This document shows, piece after piece, positions 1 through 10,115 of a stretch of DNA of 64,000 nucleotides (within the stretch, counting starts at the first letter, position 1; every line of letters starts with the position of its first letter). Source of the DNA: Fimbriimonas sp. (GTDB lineage Bacteria; Armatimonadota; Fimbriimonadia; Fimbriimonadales; Fimbriimonadaceae); assembly GCA_029866005.1 (NCBI GenBank), contig JARXAE010000024.1, forward strand, positions 1-64,000, written 5' to 3'. The notes below the pieces were generated by a model. It did not search any database, was not told where the DNA came from, and worked only from the letters and a program-made list of their open reading frames with translations. The translations under genes and the position numbers were made by a program.

Positions 1-108
1 GGTACGAGCGTTCGAGTTGATTGGACGGGCAACGCCCTCCCGAAACTGAACTTCTCCTGCCATTCCGAGGGTTGGCAGGAGAAGCAGAGGTAAGAATCGC
101 GATCGCAT
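1..108 (-). CDS. N-terminal fragment of a secreted protein (runs off the window)
   Basis: An open minus-strand frame begins at an ATG at 108 and stays open to base 1, so only 36 residues are visible. It starts MRSRFLPLLLLPTLGMAGEV: basic residues, a leucine-rich core and a small-residue site (GMA/GEV), which is a convincing Sec signal peptide. It lies 12 bases downstream of the DinB-like gene on the same strand, so the two may be co-transcribed. No strong ribosome binding site is visible. The alternative is the 3' end of a plus-strand gene stopping at 93, whose 30 residues show nothing recognisable. The function of the mature protein cannot be told. Confidence 0.4.
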   Translation of the reverse strand, partial: MRSRFLPLLLLPTLGMAGEVQFREGVARPINSNART

Positions 109-120
109 TTGCGATGCAGA

Positions 121-573
121 TTACTTGAGATATTGACTAACTTGGTGGACATGATACATATCGTGTCCGACGATGTACATCACGATTTCCAAAACACTCA
201 TTGAACCGTGGGTTGGGTGGGTGATCGTGCTGGACCAATCATCTTCGGCGAGACCACTCAGGTAGGCAACGGTGTCGCGGCGCCGGTTGTCAAAGACTTC
301 CAATTCGTGGTGGATGTCTTTCGCCGAATACTTGTGATCAATCGCCCGTTGATCCTCATCGAAGTTCTCGACTTCCTTTCCTGGGTACTCGACAGCTGAG
401 GTGATCCGGTTGAGCCATGTCTCTTCGAGGTCGGCAAGGTGTGCGATCACTTCACGCAGAGAAAACTTCTCTGGTGTGAGTGAAACATCGAACTGATCTG
501 GACGAATAGCATCGACCATTCTGATCAACGTGTCAGGAGTGTGAGCGATCTGGAAGAAGTAGTTGTTTGCCAT
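121..573 (-). CDS. DinB-family / DUF664-like four-helix protein
   Basis: A 150-residue protein of DinB-superfamily size. The chosen ATG (MANNYFF) has an AGGGA ribosome binding site just upstream; a longer reading from 606 would add 11 unlikely residues. Family-like features are the histidine near the start of the second helix (HLADLEETW) and a C-terminal GHDMYHVHQ segment, which together resemble the three-histidine metal site. Members are thiol transferases or damage-inducible proteins of mostly unknown substrate. It follows the tricorn-type protease gene by 64 bases on the same strand. The fold assignment is fairly safe; the biochemical role is not known. Confidence 0.8.
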   Translation of the reverse strand: MANNYFFQIAHTPDTLIRMVDAIRPDQFDVSLTPEKFSLREVIAHLADLEETWLNRITSAVEYPGKEVENFDEDQRAIDHKYSAKDIHHELEVFDNRRRDTVAYLSGLAEDDWSSTITHPTHGSMSVLEIVMYIVGHDMYHVHQVSQYLK

Positions 574-637
574 GTATTCCCTAGCGTACCGAACCCCGCA
601 TGACAACCGCTGGGGATGTCATGCAGAGTCAGCACAT

Positions 638-3600
638 TCACCCTTTTCTCAGAACCTCGATTGCCTTGGCGAGTTGGGGATCGATTCCGCTCAGATACTG
701 CTCGGGCGAGATTTCGACGATGAAATCGGGCTTCACGCCGAGGTTTTCCATGGGAGTTCCATCAACGCGGAACACACCCGTACCTGGCAGTCGACCCTGA
801 GTTCCATCCACGAGTGGAAGGTTATAGGTGTAGATCACGTAGCCACTGGTGGTCGTACCGACGATCTTGGCGAGTTTGCGGGCTCGCATGGCTTCAGGGA
901 ACATCTCGGCATTCGAGAAGCTCGACTCATCACACATCACAACGATGGGCATGTTAAGAAGAGTTCCGGGTCCGGTGATCACCGATTCGTCGCGTGGCAC
1001 ATAATTCATGTTTATGCGCCGCTCGAGGATGTCGATGATTCGGTCAGCGGTGTTGCCACCTCCATTTCCTCTAACGTCGATGATGACCCCTTTCTTACCT
1101 TGGGCGTACTGCCAGATTTGCTGGTTGAACCTGTCTAATGATCCTCCGTCCATTCCGGCGATCTGGACGTAAGTAAAGTCACCGTTTGAATTCGATTCGA
1201 CCCACTTTCGGTTGGCCTCGAGTTTGTTCTGACGAATGATTCCGCTGTATTCACCAGCCGACAAACCGCGTGATTTCACTTCACGCTCTTTTCCGTCGGC
1301 GCCCTTCACCATCATCGTCAGTTCACGACCGACTTGATCGTTGAGAACGTCTCGGAACAGGGCTTCACTGACGGTGACTTCCTTACCGTTGATCTTTGTG
1401 ATGATATCGCCGGGATTCAGCTTGGTCTTTGCGTAGGTACCCGGAGTGCGCTTTGGAACCTCGAGAACCTTGATTCCGGGGCCGGCATAGGTGTAGTCAA
1501 CCACGAATCCGGGAACAGCGGAGTTTGCAGACTTTGCGCCTCCTGGACCCGGAGAGACTTCGGCATGCGACGCTTCGAGCTCGCCGGTTAGCTGAGCAAG
1601 CAAAGTCGCCATTTCGCGGCGATGTCCAACTGAAGGCAAGAACTTGCGATACTTTTCTCCAATCGCCGCCCAGTCTCTTCCGTGGAAGTTGGGGTCATAG
1701 AACGCGTCATTGTAGGCTCGCCAGAACTGCTGATAGGCCGCGGTGCGAACCTTGGTGAGGTCCCGTGTGAACTCAGCCCGGAACGAGATCGGGGTGGCAG
1801 GGAAACCGGGCGCCTTGGTATTAATGTTGAGGATTCGACCACGTTGGGCGACCGTGAGAGTTCTGCCATCTTCGCTTAACTCGAACCAGTTCGATGCGTC
1901 GGTGACACGTCTAGGGTTTTCGCCGCTGTAGTCGGCTTTGTAGACGGCATCCGGCGCGAGGTAGTAGAACGAGCCATCTTCTTTGTCGAAAGCGATGATT
2001 CCGCCGTTGACATTCCCGAGCCTTCTTGCCCGGGTCTCGATATCCTCAAAGTCGATTTCAACCTTGACGGCATCCTTCGGCTTCTCGTACTTCATCGTCA
2101 ATTCGTTGGGCCGAAGCTCTTCTTGCTTGAGAGGAAGGGCGGTCAGGGCACCTGCGCGGAGGTAGTAGAGGTACTTGCCATCAGGAGTCCAGGCTGGCGA
2201 GTGGTGCTCCACATTCGTCTGAGTAACGTTCGTCTTGACTCCGGTGCTGAGGTCAGTCACGAAGACGTTGTTTCCCGAGTCCCAGGGGTAGAGTCCGCTG
2301 CCGATAAGGGTTTCAACAAAAGCGACGTACTTTCCGTCGGGAGAGAAGCTGAATTCCAGATTTGCTCGTCCAGGACGGGCGACGGCGCGGGTTGGCTTTC
2401 CACCGTCGACAGACACCGTGTAGATTCCGCCCTGGTTTCCGAACTGCTGATAGGCGATTGACTTCTTATCAGGAGTAACTTGAATGTTGTCGACGCTTGC
2501 AGACTCCGTTGAGATCTTTGTTGTCTTTTTGCTGGCGAGATCCAACCGATAGAGCATCGAAGAGCCATCGCGGTCGCTGATGAAAAAGACTCCTTTGCCA
2601 TCCGGGGTGTAGACCGGACCGGTATCAAGACCTTCCCATTCAGACCATCGGGTGGCGTCGTCCTTGTTCGGACCTTCTCCCTTCTTGACTGGGACGGACC
2701 ATATTTCGCTACCTGCCGAGAAAACAGCGGTGGTACCGTCTGGGCTGAGCGTCACGGAATCTGCTCCTTCGGTCAGCACAACCGATTCTTCGGTTGAGAC
2801 TTTATCATCCAGGTTCGCCGTCAGACTGATCTTTGCAGGTTGCCCGCCTGGCTTGAGCGTATAGACAGAGCCATCGTGCTCGAATGCGAGAGTCGAGCCG
2901 TCTCGTGACGCGGCAAGGAACCTCGCTCCATCGCCTACGAAATTTGTCAGTCGCTTTGCCCCACCCTTCGCGTCGATTTTGTACACATTGGGAGTTCCGC
3001 CCGCCGTAAAGGTCACTTTCCCGACGCTTTTTGTGAGCGTGCTCGAACTCGCGACTGGCTCGGTCATGGTGACGGCGTAGATTCCAGACTGCGTGATGCT
3101 CGGCCATAGGTGCTGGTACCCATTGTTGCGAACTTCGTTGCGCTTACCGGTCTTCTTATCAAACAGCCAAAGCTGTGCCGCGCCGGACCCTTGGTAGCGC
3201 GCACGTTGCCACGGGAAACCGAATCGAGCATAAAGAACTTTGTCTCCTTCGGGTGAGGACATCGGGGCCTCGATCGGCATCTGGTCGCTAAAATGGCTCT
3301 TCAAGTCGAGAGTTTCGGTGTTAAGAGACATGACGGTTCGGTAGCCGTTATCGAACGTGCGAATCAGGCTGACTGACTTACCGTCGGCGTCCCATGAGTA
3401 CGGAATGTCGTTGCCGGTGAACCAAGTGACTCGCTTCGGTTTTCCACCATCTGCCCCAACAACGAAGATGTCGAAGTTACCGAATCGATCGCTTTGGAAG
3501 GCGAGCTTGGAACCATCGGGGCTCCAGACTGGACGGTCATCCATTTCGACGTTATCGGTGATCCGAACTGCCTTGCCGCCTAGCGAAGGCGCAACCCAAA

Positions 3601-3742
3601 TGTCGCCCTGGTAGCTGAAGGCTAATCGAGAGCCATCCGGGCTCAAGGAGAGCCAGCGGGCGCCTATCAACTCGTCGGCAAACGCCGCCGAGGAGGCCAC
3701 TAAAGAGAGCGCAACAATACCAAATCTACCGAAAGATTTCAT
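638..3742 (-). CDS. Secreted tricorn-type S41 protease
   Basis: A 1034-residue protein starting with a clear signal peptide (MKSFGRFGIVALSL...AFA/DEL). The N-terminal half carries TolB/WD-like propeller repeats (SPDGSRLAF, SPDGSKLAF, SPDGKYVAF). Then come the tricorn core segment (YDPNFHGRDW, SHAEVSPG with the likely catalytic His), a PDZ domain (NPGDIITKINGKEV) and the S41 domain with the catalytic Ser in SFSNAEMF near residue 943 and a Glu in MENLGVKPD. This matches tricorn core protease homologues, which degrade peptides; here the signal peptide places it outside the cytoplasm. An in-frame start at 3880 is rejected because it lies in the opposite-strand riboswitch and would bury the signal peptide. 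Confidence 0.93.
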   Translation of the reverse strand: MKSFGRFGIVALSLVASSAAFADELIGARWLSLSPDGSRLAFSYQGDIWVAPSLGGKAVRITDNVEMDDRPVWSPDGSKLAFQSDRFGNFDIFVVGADGGKPKRVTWFTGNDIPYSWDADGKSVSLIRTFDNGYRTVMSLNTETLDLKSHFSDQMPIEAPMSSPEGDKVLYARFGFPWQRARYQGSGAAQLWLFDKKTGKRNEVRNNGYQHLWPSITQSGIYAVTMTEPVASSSTLTKSVGKVTFTAGGTPNVYKIDAKGGAKRLTNFVGDGARFLAASRDGSTLAFEHDGSVYTLKPGGQPAKISLTANLDDKVSTEESVVLTEGADSVTLSPDGTTAVFSAGSEIWSVPVKKGEGPNKDDATRWSEWEGLDTGPVYTPDGKGVFFISDRDGSSMLYRLDLASKKTTKISTESASVDNIQVTPDKKSIAYQQFGNQGGIYTVSVDGGKPTRAVARPGRANLEFSFSPDGKYVAFVETLIGSGLYPWDSGNNVFVTDLSTGVKTNVTQTNVEHHSPAWTPDGKYLYYLRAGALTALPLKQEELRPNELTMKYEKPKDAVKVEIDFEDIETRARRLGNVNGGIIAFDKEDGSFYYLAPDAVYKADYSGENPRRVTDASNWFELSEDGRTLTVAQRGRILNINTKAPGFPATPISFRAEFTRDLTKVRTAAYQQFWRAYNDAFYDPNFHGRDWAAIGEKYRKFLPSVGHRREMATLLAQLTGELEASHAEVSPGPGGAKSANSAVPGFVVDYTYAGPGIKVLEVPKRTPGTYAKTKLNPGDIITKINGKEVTVSEALFRDVLNDQVGRELTMMVKGADGKEREVKSRGLSAGEYSGIIRQNKLEANRKWVESNSNGDFTYVQIAGMDGGSLDRFNQQIWQYAQGKKGVIIDVRGNGGGNTADRIIDILERRINMNYVPRDESVITGPGTLLNMPIVVMCDESSFSNAEMFPEAMRARKLAKIVGTTTSGYVIYTYNLPLVDGTQGRLPGTGVFRVDGTPMENLGVKPDFIVEISPEQYLSGIDPQLAKAIEVLRKG

Positions 3743-3806
3743 GTTATTAACCCTACCGCCTGAGCCAGCAAAAGTGTTTGGTTTTGATGTATCATGCTGG
3801 TCACAT

Positions 3807-3922
3807 CTCAGAGGCGATTCCGTCGTGGAATCGCTGAAAGAACGGGGAAAGTCCGGTGAAAGTCCGGCGCTGTGCCGCAACGGTCAAGGCAGAAATGTCT
3901 GAGCCCGAATGCCCGCTCTGAG
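3807..3922 (+). promoter_or_regulatory. Cobalamin (B12) riboswitch aptamer
   Basis: The plus strand holds the conserved cobalamin aptamer core: an ACGGGGAA segment, a CCGG(T)GAAAGTCCGG hairpin, then GCTGTGCCGCAACGGT (B12 box type) and an AGCCCGAATGCC ending. Closing stem P1 is perfect: CTCAGAG at 3807-3813 pairs with CTCTGAG at 3916-3922. A further stem, GCGATTCC (3814-3821) with GGAATCGC (3827-3834), lies inside. Such RNAs bind adenosyl- or methylcobalamin and usually repress B12 synthesis, import or B12-independent isozymes. Here it reads toward the prepilin-like gene at 4025, which is unexpected. The divergent protease gene reads the other way and is not its target. Confidence 0.92.
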
Positions 3923-3962
3923 TGGAAATACGAAGCTGTCGCCAACGAGCATTGGTCGCGCA

Positions 3963-4024
3963 AACACCCCCTCTTGGGGCGTGTTCGGCACCCTCATTAT
4001 CGATGGCCTCAACAAAGAGGCTAT
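3963..4024 (+). promoter_or_regulatory. Riboswitch expression platform: hairpin plus SD-sequestering stem
   Basis: Two hairpins follow the aptamer. The first (3963-3985) pairs AACAC+CCCC with GGGG+GTGTT around a TCTT loop, with one bulged C. The second is an 8-bp stem, ATGGCCTC (4003-4010) with GAGGCTAT (4017-4024), around the loop AACAAA, including one G-U pair. Its 3' arm contains the AGAGG ribosome binding site and ends on the base before the ATG at 4025. This is the layout of a translation-controlling platform: folding hides the ribosome site. Which ligand state favours the stem is inferred, not seen. Confidence 0.75.
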
Positions 4025-4786
4025 ATGAAGAAACAAGCGTTTACGCTCATAGAACTACTCGTCGTTATTGCGATTATCGCAATCCTTGCCGCCATCCTGT
4101 TCCCCGTCTTCGCCCAGGCAAAGGAGGCTGCCAAGAAGACCCAGTCGATCTCGAACCTCAAGCAGATTGGGCTTGCTTGGACGATCTATTCGGGCGATTA
4201 CGACGACACGCTCATGCGCGTCCGCATTGTCGCCTCGCCAACCCTGATCAACTATTGGTGGGGTTCTTTTGACGGAACTCATTTACGCGAGGAAGGTGGC
4301 CTACTCTTCCCTTACACCAAAGGCAAGGGAGTGCAACAAGACCCTTCGTTCCCGAATCGTCTGCGGTCGGTTGTTGGCTTCACCGGTTACGGCTATAACT
4401 ACAGCTATCTCTCTCCATCAAGCTATTCTCCGCCAACTTGGGCTGAGACGGCCGTCGGCGTGAGTGCGACGGCGGTGGGTTCGCCGAGCGAAACGGTGGC
4501 GTTTGCTTCTTGCGCGCGCATCAACAATTGGTCAACAACAATCCCCACGCTCGAAGGAAATACATATTTGGAGCCTCCTTCTTCTGACTTCCCTTCCTTC
4601 CACGCTCGGCACTCAGGAAAAGGAACTGTACTTTGGGTGGACTCTCACGCAAACACGCGCACCCCAAGCTATCGAACAGGTAGTTTTGGTTACGGCTACA
4701 ACTCTCTTGACTTCATCAAAAACACCCTCGGAGACGTCGATAGGGACGGCAACTTTGGGTCCGATGAACTATTCGATCTGGAGTAG
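4025..4786 (+). CDS. Prepilin-type N-terminal methylation domain protein (DUF1559-like)
   Basis: A 253-residue protein with a type IV prepilin leader and helix: [17 protein letters not shown], then [15 protein letters not shown]. It would be cleaved by prepilin peptidase before the Phe and its N-methylated helix inserted in the membrane or packed in a pseudopilus. The C-terminal part has the H-x-DG-like segment of this family ([17 protein letters not shown]) and ends in a calcium-loop-like acidic motif ([12 protein letters not shown]). Such proteins are abundant in Armatimonadota and Planctomycetes; individual roles are unknown. ATG 4025 is chosen because the prepilin leader must be N-terminal and AGAGG precedes it. 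The cobalamin riboswitch just upstream implies B12-dependent expression. Confidence 0.92.
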   Translation: MKKQAFTLIELLVVIAIIAILAAILFPVFAQAKEAAKKTQSISNLKQIGLAWTIYSGDYDDTLMRVRIVASPTLINYWWGSFDGTHLREEGGLLFPYTKGKGVQQDPSFPNRLRSVVGFTGYGYNYSYLSPSSYSPPTWAETAVGVSATAVGSPSETVAFASCARINNWSTTIPTLEGNTYLEPPSSDFPSFHARHSGKGTVLWVDSHANTRTPSYRTGSFGYGYNSLDFIKNTLGDVDRDGNFGSDELFDLE

Positions 4787-4821
4787 CTGAACCTTCGACA
4801 TCAACGTCCGTTTGAGTTTGC

Positions 4822-5577
4822 ATGCTCAGCACAATCATCGCCCTTGCAGCCGCTCAAGCGGACGGACTTCAAACCGTGACTCTCAACGTTGACGGCGTCG
4901 AACGGACGTTCATCGCCTACGCTCCACTGACCAAAGACGCACGGCCCCGTCCGCTCGTGTTCGCGTTCCACGGGCACGGTGGGAATATGAGGAACTCTGT
5001 CTCAAGGTTTAAGTTCAACAAAACGTGGCCCCAAGCAATCTCCCTCTATCCTCAGGGTCTTCCTACCAAAGGAATGACTGACCCTGAGGGCAAAAAAAAC
5101 GGCTGGCAACAGCGGATCAATACCGAGGGAAACCGGGATGAGAAGTTCTTCGATGCGATGATGGAATGGGTCCGCAAGAATCACCGCCTTGATGAGAAGA
5201 ACATCTTCTCAATGGGGCACTCGAACGGCGGCGCGATGACCATGGTTGCATGGAACTCCCATCCTGATCTATTCAAAGGGGTTGGGGTTTGCTGCGCGGG
5301 GGGACGCGCTCTGCCTGCGAACAAGCCAACAGCGATCTTTTCGGTGGCTGGAAAGAATGACCCGATTGTCAAATTCGCTGGTCAGCAGCTCTCGTTCAAC
5401 ATGGTCAAACGTCACAACGGCGGCACCGGAGACGGAAAGCCGTACGGTCCAAACTCAACGATTTGGGAAGGCAAAGCTCCATCGGTTTGGTATGTCACCG
5501 ACGGGGGTCATGAGCTGCCCGAGGAAGGACTCGAGCAACTCACGAAGTTCTTCAAAGACTTAGCTGCGAAGCCCTGA
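4822..5577 (+). CDS. Secreted LpqC/PHB-depolymerase-type esterase (CE1-like)
   Basis: A 251-residue alpha/beta hydrolase with a short signal peptide (MLSTIIALAAAQA). The nucleophile elbow is GHSNGGAM with Ser near residue 134; an Asp in GKNDPIV and a His in DGGHELPEE complete the likely triad. The FHGHGGN loop supplies the oxyanion hole. Relatives include feruloyl esterases, acetylxylan esterases and polyhydroxybutyrate depolymerases of the LpqC family. Given the hemicellulose enzymes elsewhere in the window, removal of acyl groups from plant polysaccharide is the likelier job. It starts 35 bases after the prepilin-like gene and may share its riboswitch-controlled transcript. Confidence 0.85.
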   Translation: MLSTIIALAAAQADGLQTVTLNVDGVERTFIAYAPLTKDARPRPLVFAFHGHGGNMRNSVSRFKFNKTWPQAISLYPQGLPTKGMTDPEGKKNGWQQRINTEGNRDEKFFDAMMEWVRKNHRLDEKNIFSMGHSNGGAMTMVAWNSHPDLFKGVGVCCAGGRALPANKPTAIFSVAGKNDPIVKFAGQQLSFNMVKRHNGGTGDGKPYGPNSTIWEGKAPSVWYVTDGGHELPEEGLEQLTKFFKDLAAKP

Positions 5578-5640
5578 TTGCGAACAAGCGAACAAATCAG
5601 GATAATAAGAGTTCCTGTCGACGATTTGTAGACAGCGTGT

Positions 5641-5715
5641 GGGCGGTTAGCTCAGTGGTAGAGCACTACAATGACACTGTAGGGGTCACAGGTTCAAGTC
5701 CTGTACCGCCCACCA
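5641..5715 (+). tRNA. tRNA-Val (GAC)
   Basis: A full cloverleaf of 75 bases including an encoded CCA. The acceptor stem is GGGCGGT with ACCGCCC, the D-arm GCTC/GAGC, the anticodon stem CTACA/TGTAG with loop ATGACAC (anticodon GAC), a five-base variable loop, and T-stem ACAGG/CCTGT around TTCAAGT. Confidence 0.97.
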
Positions 5716-5722
5716 TCTTTTC

Positions 5723-6064
5723 TTAGTAGAAGGGTCGCACTTCAACAGAGGCTCGACATGCCTGGGCGGCTTTCCGACCCCAGTGAAGTGCTTCTTCCAT
5801 CGATGGGACCTCAAGAACCCAGAATCCGTCGACGAATTCATCCGAGTTGAGAAAGTGCCCGGCTGACTCGGACAAGGTGCCGTCTGGCTGACGCCTGATT
5901 GACGTACTCCGACTCGGCGGTTGGAGACCTCCGACGAATACCCGCACTCCGGCCAACACCATGGCATCGTTCAGGTCATCGATATCAGCAGCGGCCGAAG
6001 TCTCAGACAAAGTCGATGCATCGTATCCATGCGGACGGTGAATTGCAATTAGGAACCGAGACAT
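5723..6064 (-). CDS. YCII-related (DGPF-type) domain protein
   Basis: A 113-residue single-domain protein resembling the YCII/DGPF family: MSRFLIAIHRPHGYD at the start, a VFVGGLQPP turn after the first helix, a central GFWVLEVPSMEEALHWGRK helix and a final VEVRPFY strand. These ferredoxin-like proteins often accompany ECF sigma factors or act in small-molecule metabolism; here no sigma factor is adjacent. It is convergent with the tRNA-Val gene and divergent from katG. The family call is fairly good; the function is unknown. Confidence 0.8.
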   Translation of the reverse strand: MSRFLIAIHRPHGYDASTLSETSAAADIDDLNDAMVLAGVRVFVGGLQPPSRSTSIRRQPDGTLSESAGHFLNSDEFVDGFWVLEVPSMEEALHWGRKAAQACRASVEVRPFY

Positions 6065-6198
6065 CTGCTACCTAGTTTAACGGACTGCGTCGTGAGTGCG
6101 AAACAAAAAGATGCTGTCGATTGGTTTTCCACATTATTGTCCCTACTCCCTCTTAATGTGATTCTGCATCTGCGTTGGGCGTAGACTTTAGGTGTCAA

Positions 6199-6228
6199 TT
6201 GCTGGCACTGCTCAGTCAGGGCCAGCAA
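6199..6228 (+). promoter_or_regulatory. Hairpin in the katG leader
   Basis: TTGCTGGC (6199-6206) and GCCAGCAA (6221-6228) form a perfect 8-bp stem with an inner CTG/CAG. It ends 17 bases before the katG ATG. It could be an operator palindrome or an mRNA leader structure; no canonical PerR or OxyR site was recognised. Confidence 0.4.
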
Positions 6229-6239
6229 AACTGAATTGA

Positions 6240-8441
<2,202 letters not shown>

Positions 8442-8468
8442 GGTCTGGCGAGGGGGTAAGGTTTCGAC

Positions 8469-9422
8469 ATGATAGCCGCGTCGATCTTTGCCCCCATCTT
8501 GGCCCCTTCGCTCTATGTTTCCGCCTGGGTTGTGGGTTGGAATCCGGCGAGTATCTCCACATTTGAGAAGCAGGCTGCGAAGCTGAGTGAAATCATGCCG
8601 GAGCGGTATGAGGTCAGTGCCGCGGGGACGATTGCTTTGAAGTCCTCTTGGAAAGAGGCCGATTGGAAGCGGGTTCAGGCGGCGGCTCGGAAGCACAAGG
8701 TCAAGGTGCTGGGCATGGTGCATAACTTTGTTCTGCCGGACGGGTTTGATGCGAAGCGGATGAGCTTGTTGTTGAACGATCCGAAGAAGGTGAAGGCGGC
8801 GGTTTCGGATTTGTTGGCGTTTGTGAAGAAGGATTCGCTGGACGGGATTGACTTGGATTTGGAGTCCATGGCGGTTTCGGATCGGAATGCGTTTTCTAGT
8901 TTTGTTACTGCTTTGGCGAAGGCTCTGCACGGGCAGAAGAAGATTTTGTCGGTGACGGTACATCCGAAGGAGTCGGAGCCGGGGAACTGGGATGGGCCCA
9001 AGGCGCACGACTGGAAGGCGATCGGGGCAGTGGCGGATCGGGTGAAGATCATGTGCTACGACGTTCACTGGTCAACTTCGGACGCGGGGGCAATTGCTCC
9101 GACGGATTGGGTGACTCGAGTGGCAAAGTTTGCGATGATTCAGATGCCAGCTTCAAAAGTTGATATTGGGGTCGCTTGGTACGGATATGACTGGCGGCAG
9201 AAGCCGGCTCTCTCTCTGACCTACTCTGATCTGTCGCGGCTGCCGTTTCGGATGGATGCTTCCAGCGGGGAGCTGGTTCAGATGGACAAGGTCTATTTTT
9301 CGGGTCGGGCGGCTTTTGAGCAAAAGGTTGCGGCACTGAAGGCTCTGGGGCTGAACAAGGTGAGCGCTTGGTATGTGGGGTCTGAGGATCCGGATGTTTG
9401 GCGCGTGATTCCTTCGAAGTGA
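8469..9422 (+). CDS. Secreted glycoside hydrolase family 18 protein (YaaH-like)
   Basis: A 317-residue TIM-barrel protein. The family 18 signature DGIDLDLES is intact, with Asp125, Asp128, Asp130 and the catalytic acid Glu132. Later barrel motifs are MCYDVHW and the C-terminal KVSAWYVGSEDPDVW. The N-terminus (MIAASIFAPILAPSLYVSAW) is hydrophobic enough to be a signal or anchor. Substrates could be chitin-like polymers or peptidoglycan, as for spore-cortex YaaH-type enzymes; it lacks LysM or chitin-binding modules. An AAGG ribosome site lies about 8 bases before the ATG. Confidence 0.87.
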   Translation: MIAASIFAPILAPSLYVSAWVVGWNPASISTFEKQAAKLSEIMPERYEVSAAGTIALKSSWKEADWKRVQAAARKHKVKVLGMVHNFVLPDGFDAKRMSLLLNDPKKVKAAVSDLLAFVKKDSLDGIDLDLESMAVSDRNAFSSFVTALAKALHGQKKILSVTVHPKESEPGNWDGPKAHDWKAIGAVADRVKIMCYDVHWSTSDAGAIAPTDWVTRVAKFAMIQMPASKVDIGVAWYGYDWRQKPALSLTYSDLSRLPFRMDASSGELVQMDKVYFSGRAAFEQKVAALKALGLNKVSAWYVGSEDPDVWRVIPSK

Positions 9423-9444
9423 ATGGGGGTTGGGTAAGCGGGGT

Positions 9445-9518
9445 AACTCAGGTTCAAGCGGGTCTCCTTTTTGCTCGAGGGTGGGTAAAGACGGATAATT
9501 CGTTGAACCTGAGTTTTT
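9445..9518 (+). terminator. Possible long-loop terminator after the GH18 gene
   Basis: AACTCAGGTTCAA (9445-9457) and TTGAACCTGAGTT (9503-9515) are perfect 13-base inverted repeats, and the second runs into five T (9514-9518). The 45-base loop is unusually long, so termination is plausible rather than certain. Confidence 0.4.
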
Positions 9519-9956
9519 GCTGATGGGGTAGCAGGGGGTAATTCGACTCGTGGCGGCTTGACGGCGGCCAAAGTGGGGGTCGGTGAATTCGGTGTTTTTG
9601 GATTCAAAGTGGTCGAGCGGCGGCGTTGATTTCGGTGAACTCGGTGCTTTTCGTTGAACCTGGAATGAGGGACATCGGTGCGAGTTGTGTGGCGGTTGGC
9701 GGGCAGTCACGCGGCGGGACGGGGTGTTTCCGAGAGAATTGAACATCTACCTCCTAGGCGAAGTTTCGGGATGTTTGTCAACCTGCTGGGTGGGAGTTTG
9801 GCGAGGGTGGATTTTAAACAAAGCTCTGGCAGCGCCAACTTGGTTCACTGGTAACCTGGCTTGATGAGAGCGTCAATATGCCTTGGGCGCGGTTACCAGC
9901 GCCACCCCAGTTAGTGCTGCTTACCCTGCCCACGCTAGGTGGCTTGTCGATGACTG

Positions 9957-9986
9957 TACGTTTTTAGTGAGAGTGAGTTTCTTGTT
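9957..9986. repeat. 30-bp direct repeat, copy 1
   Basis: TACGTTTTTAGTGAGAGTGA followed by GTTTCTTGTT. It differs at one base from copy 2 at 11134-11163, in the same orientation. The pair brackets the WD40 gene. Confidence 0.85.
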
Positions 9987-9995
9987 AAATCACAT

Positions 9996-10016
9996 GGTCC
10001 ACCTGGTTGGTGGACC
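9996..10016. other. Perfect 8-bp hairpin downstream of the WD40 gene
   Basis: GGTCCACC and GGTGGACC pair around a five-base TGGTT loop. It could end transcription from the minus-strand WD40 gene 100 bases away, but no T-run follows on either strand. Confidence 0.4.
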
Positions 10017-10115
10017 TGAGTTATCGCTGAGGCGGCCAAGGTTTGGTGTCGTTCTGGTTAGCCGCTATGGGAAACAACAGTGAGTCTCAGAAAGAGATCG
10101 CAACAGCCAGAACTG

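Larger units (their letters stand above)
9423..10115. other. Gene-poor interval with inverted and direct repeats
   Basis: About 690 bases without a convincing gene. Long frames here are arginine-, proline- and serine-rich and have no start context. It holds inverted repeats at 9445-9515, 9848-9899 (CTGGTAACC with GGTTACCAG) and 9996-10016, two related 19-base direct repeats (CGGTGAATTCGGTGTTTTT at 9581 and a two-mismatch copy at 9633), and one copy of the 30-bp repeat that also lies upstream of the WD40 gene. It may be decayed DNA. Confidence 0.6.

Noticed and set aside
1-93. 3' end of a plus-strand gene stopping at 93
   Set aside because: The 30 visible residues show nothing recognisable, and the opposite strand holds a convincing signal peptide; it cannot be fully excluded.
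563-1138. 191-codon plus-strand frame opposite the tricorn-type protease
   Set aside because: Antisense to a gene with intact catalytic motifs; no start signal or similarity.
3840-3890. GAAAGTCCGG segment as RNase P RNA
   Set aside because: The short match is part of the cobalamin aptamer core; the surrounding helices fit the riboswitch and not RNase P.
9153-9746. 197-codon minus-strand frame in the gene-poor interval
   Set aside because: Composition is Pro/Ser/Arg/His-rich, half of it lies antisense to the GH18 gene, and no domain was recognised.
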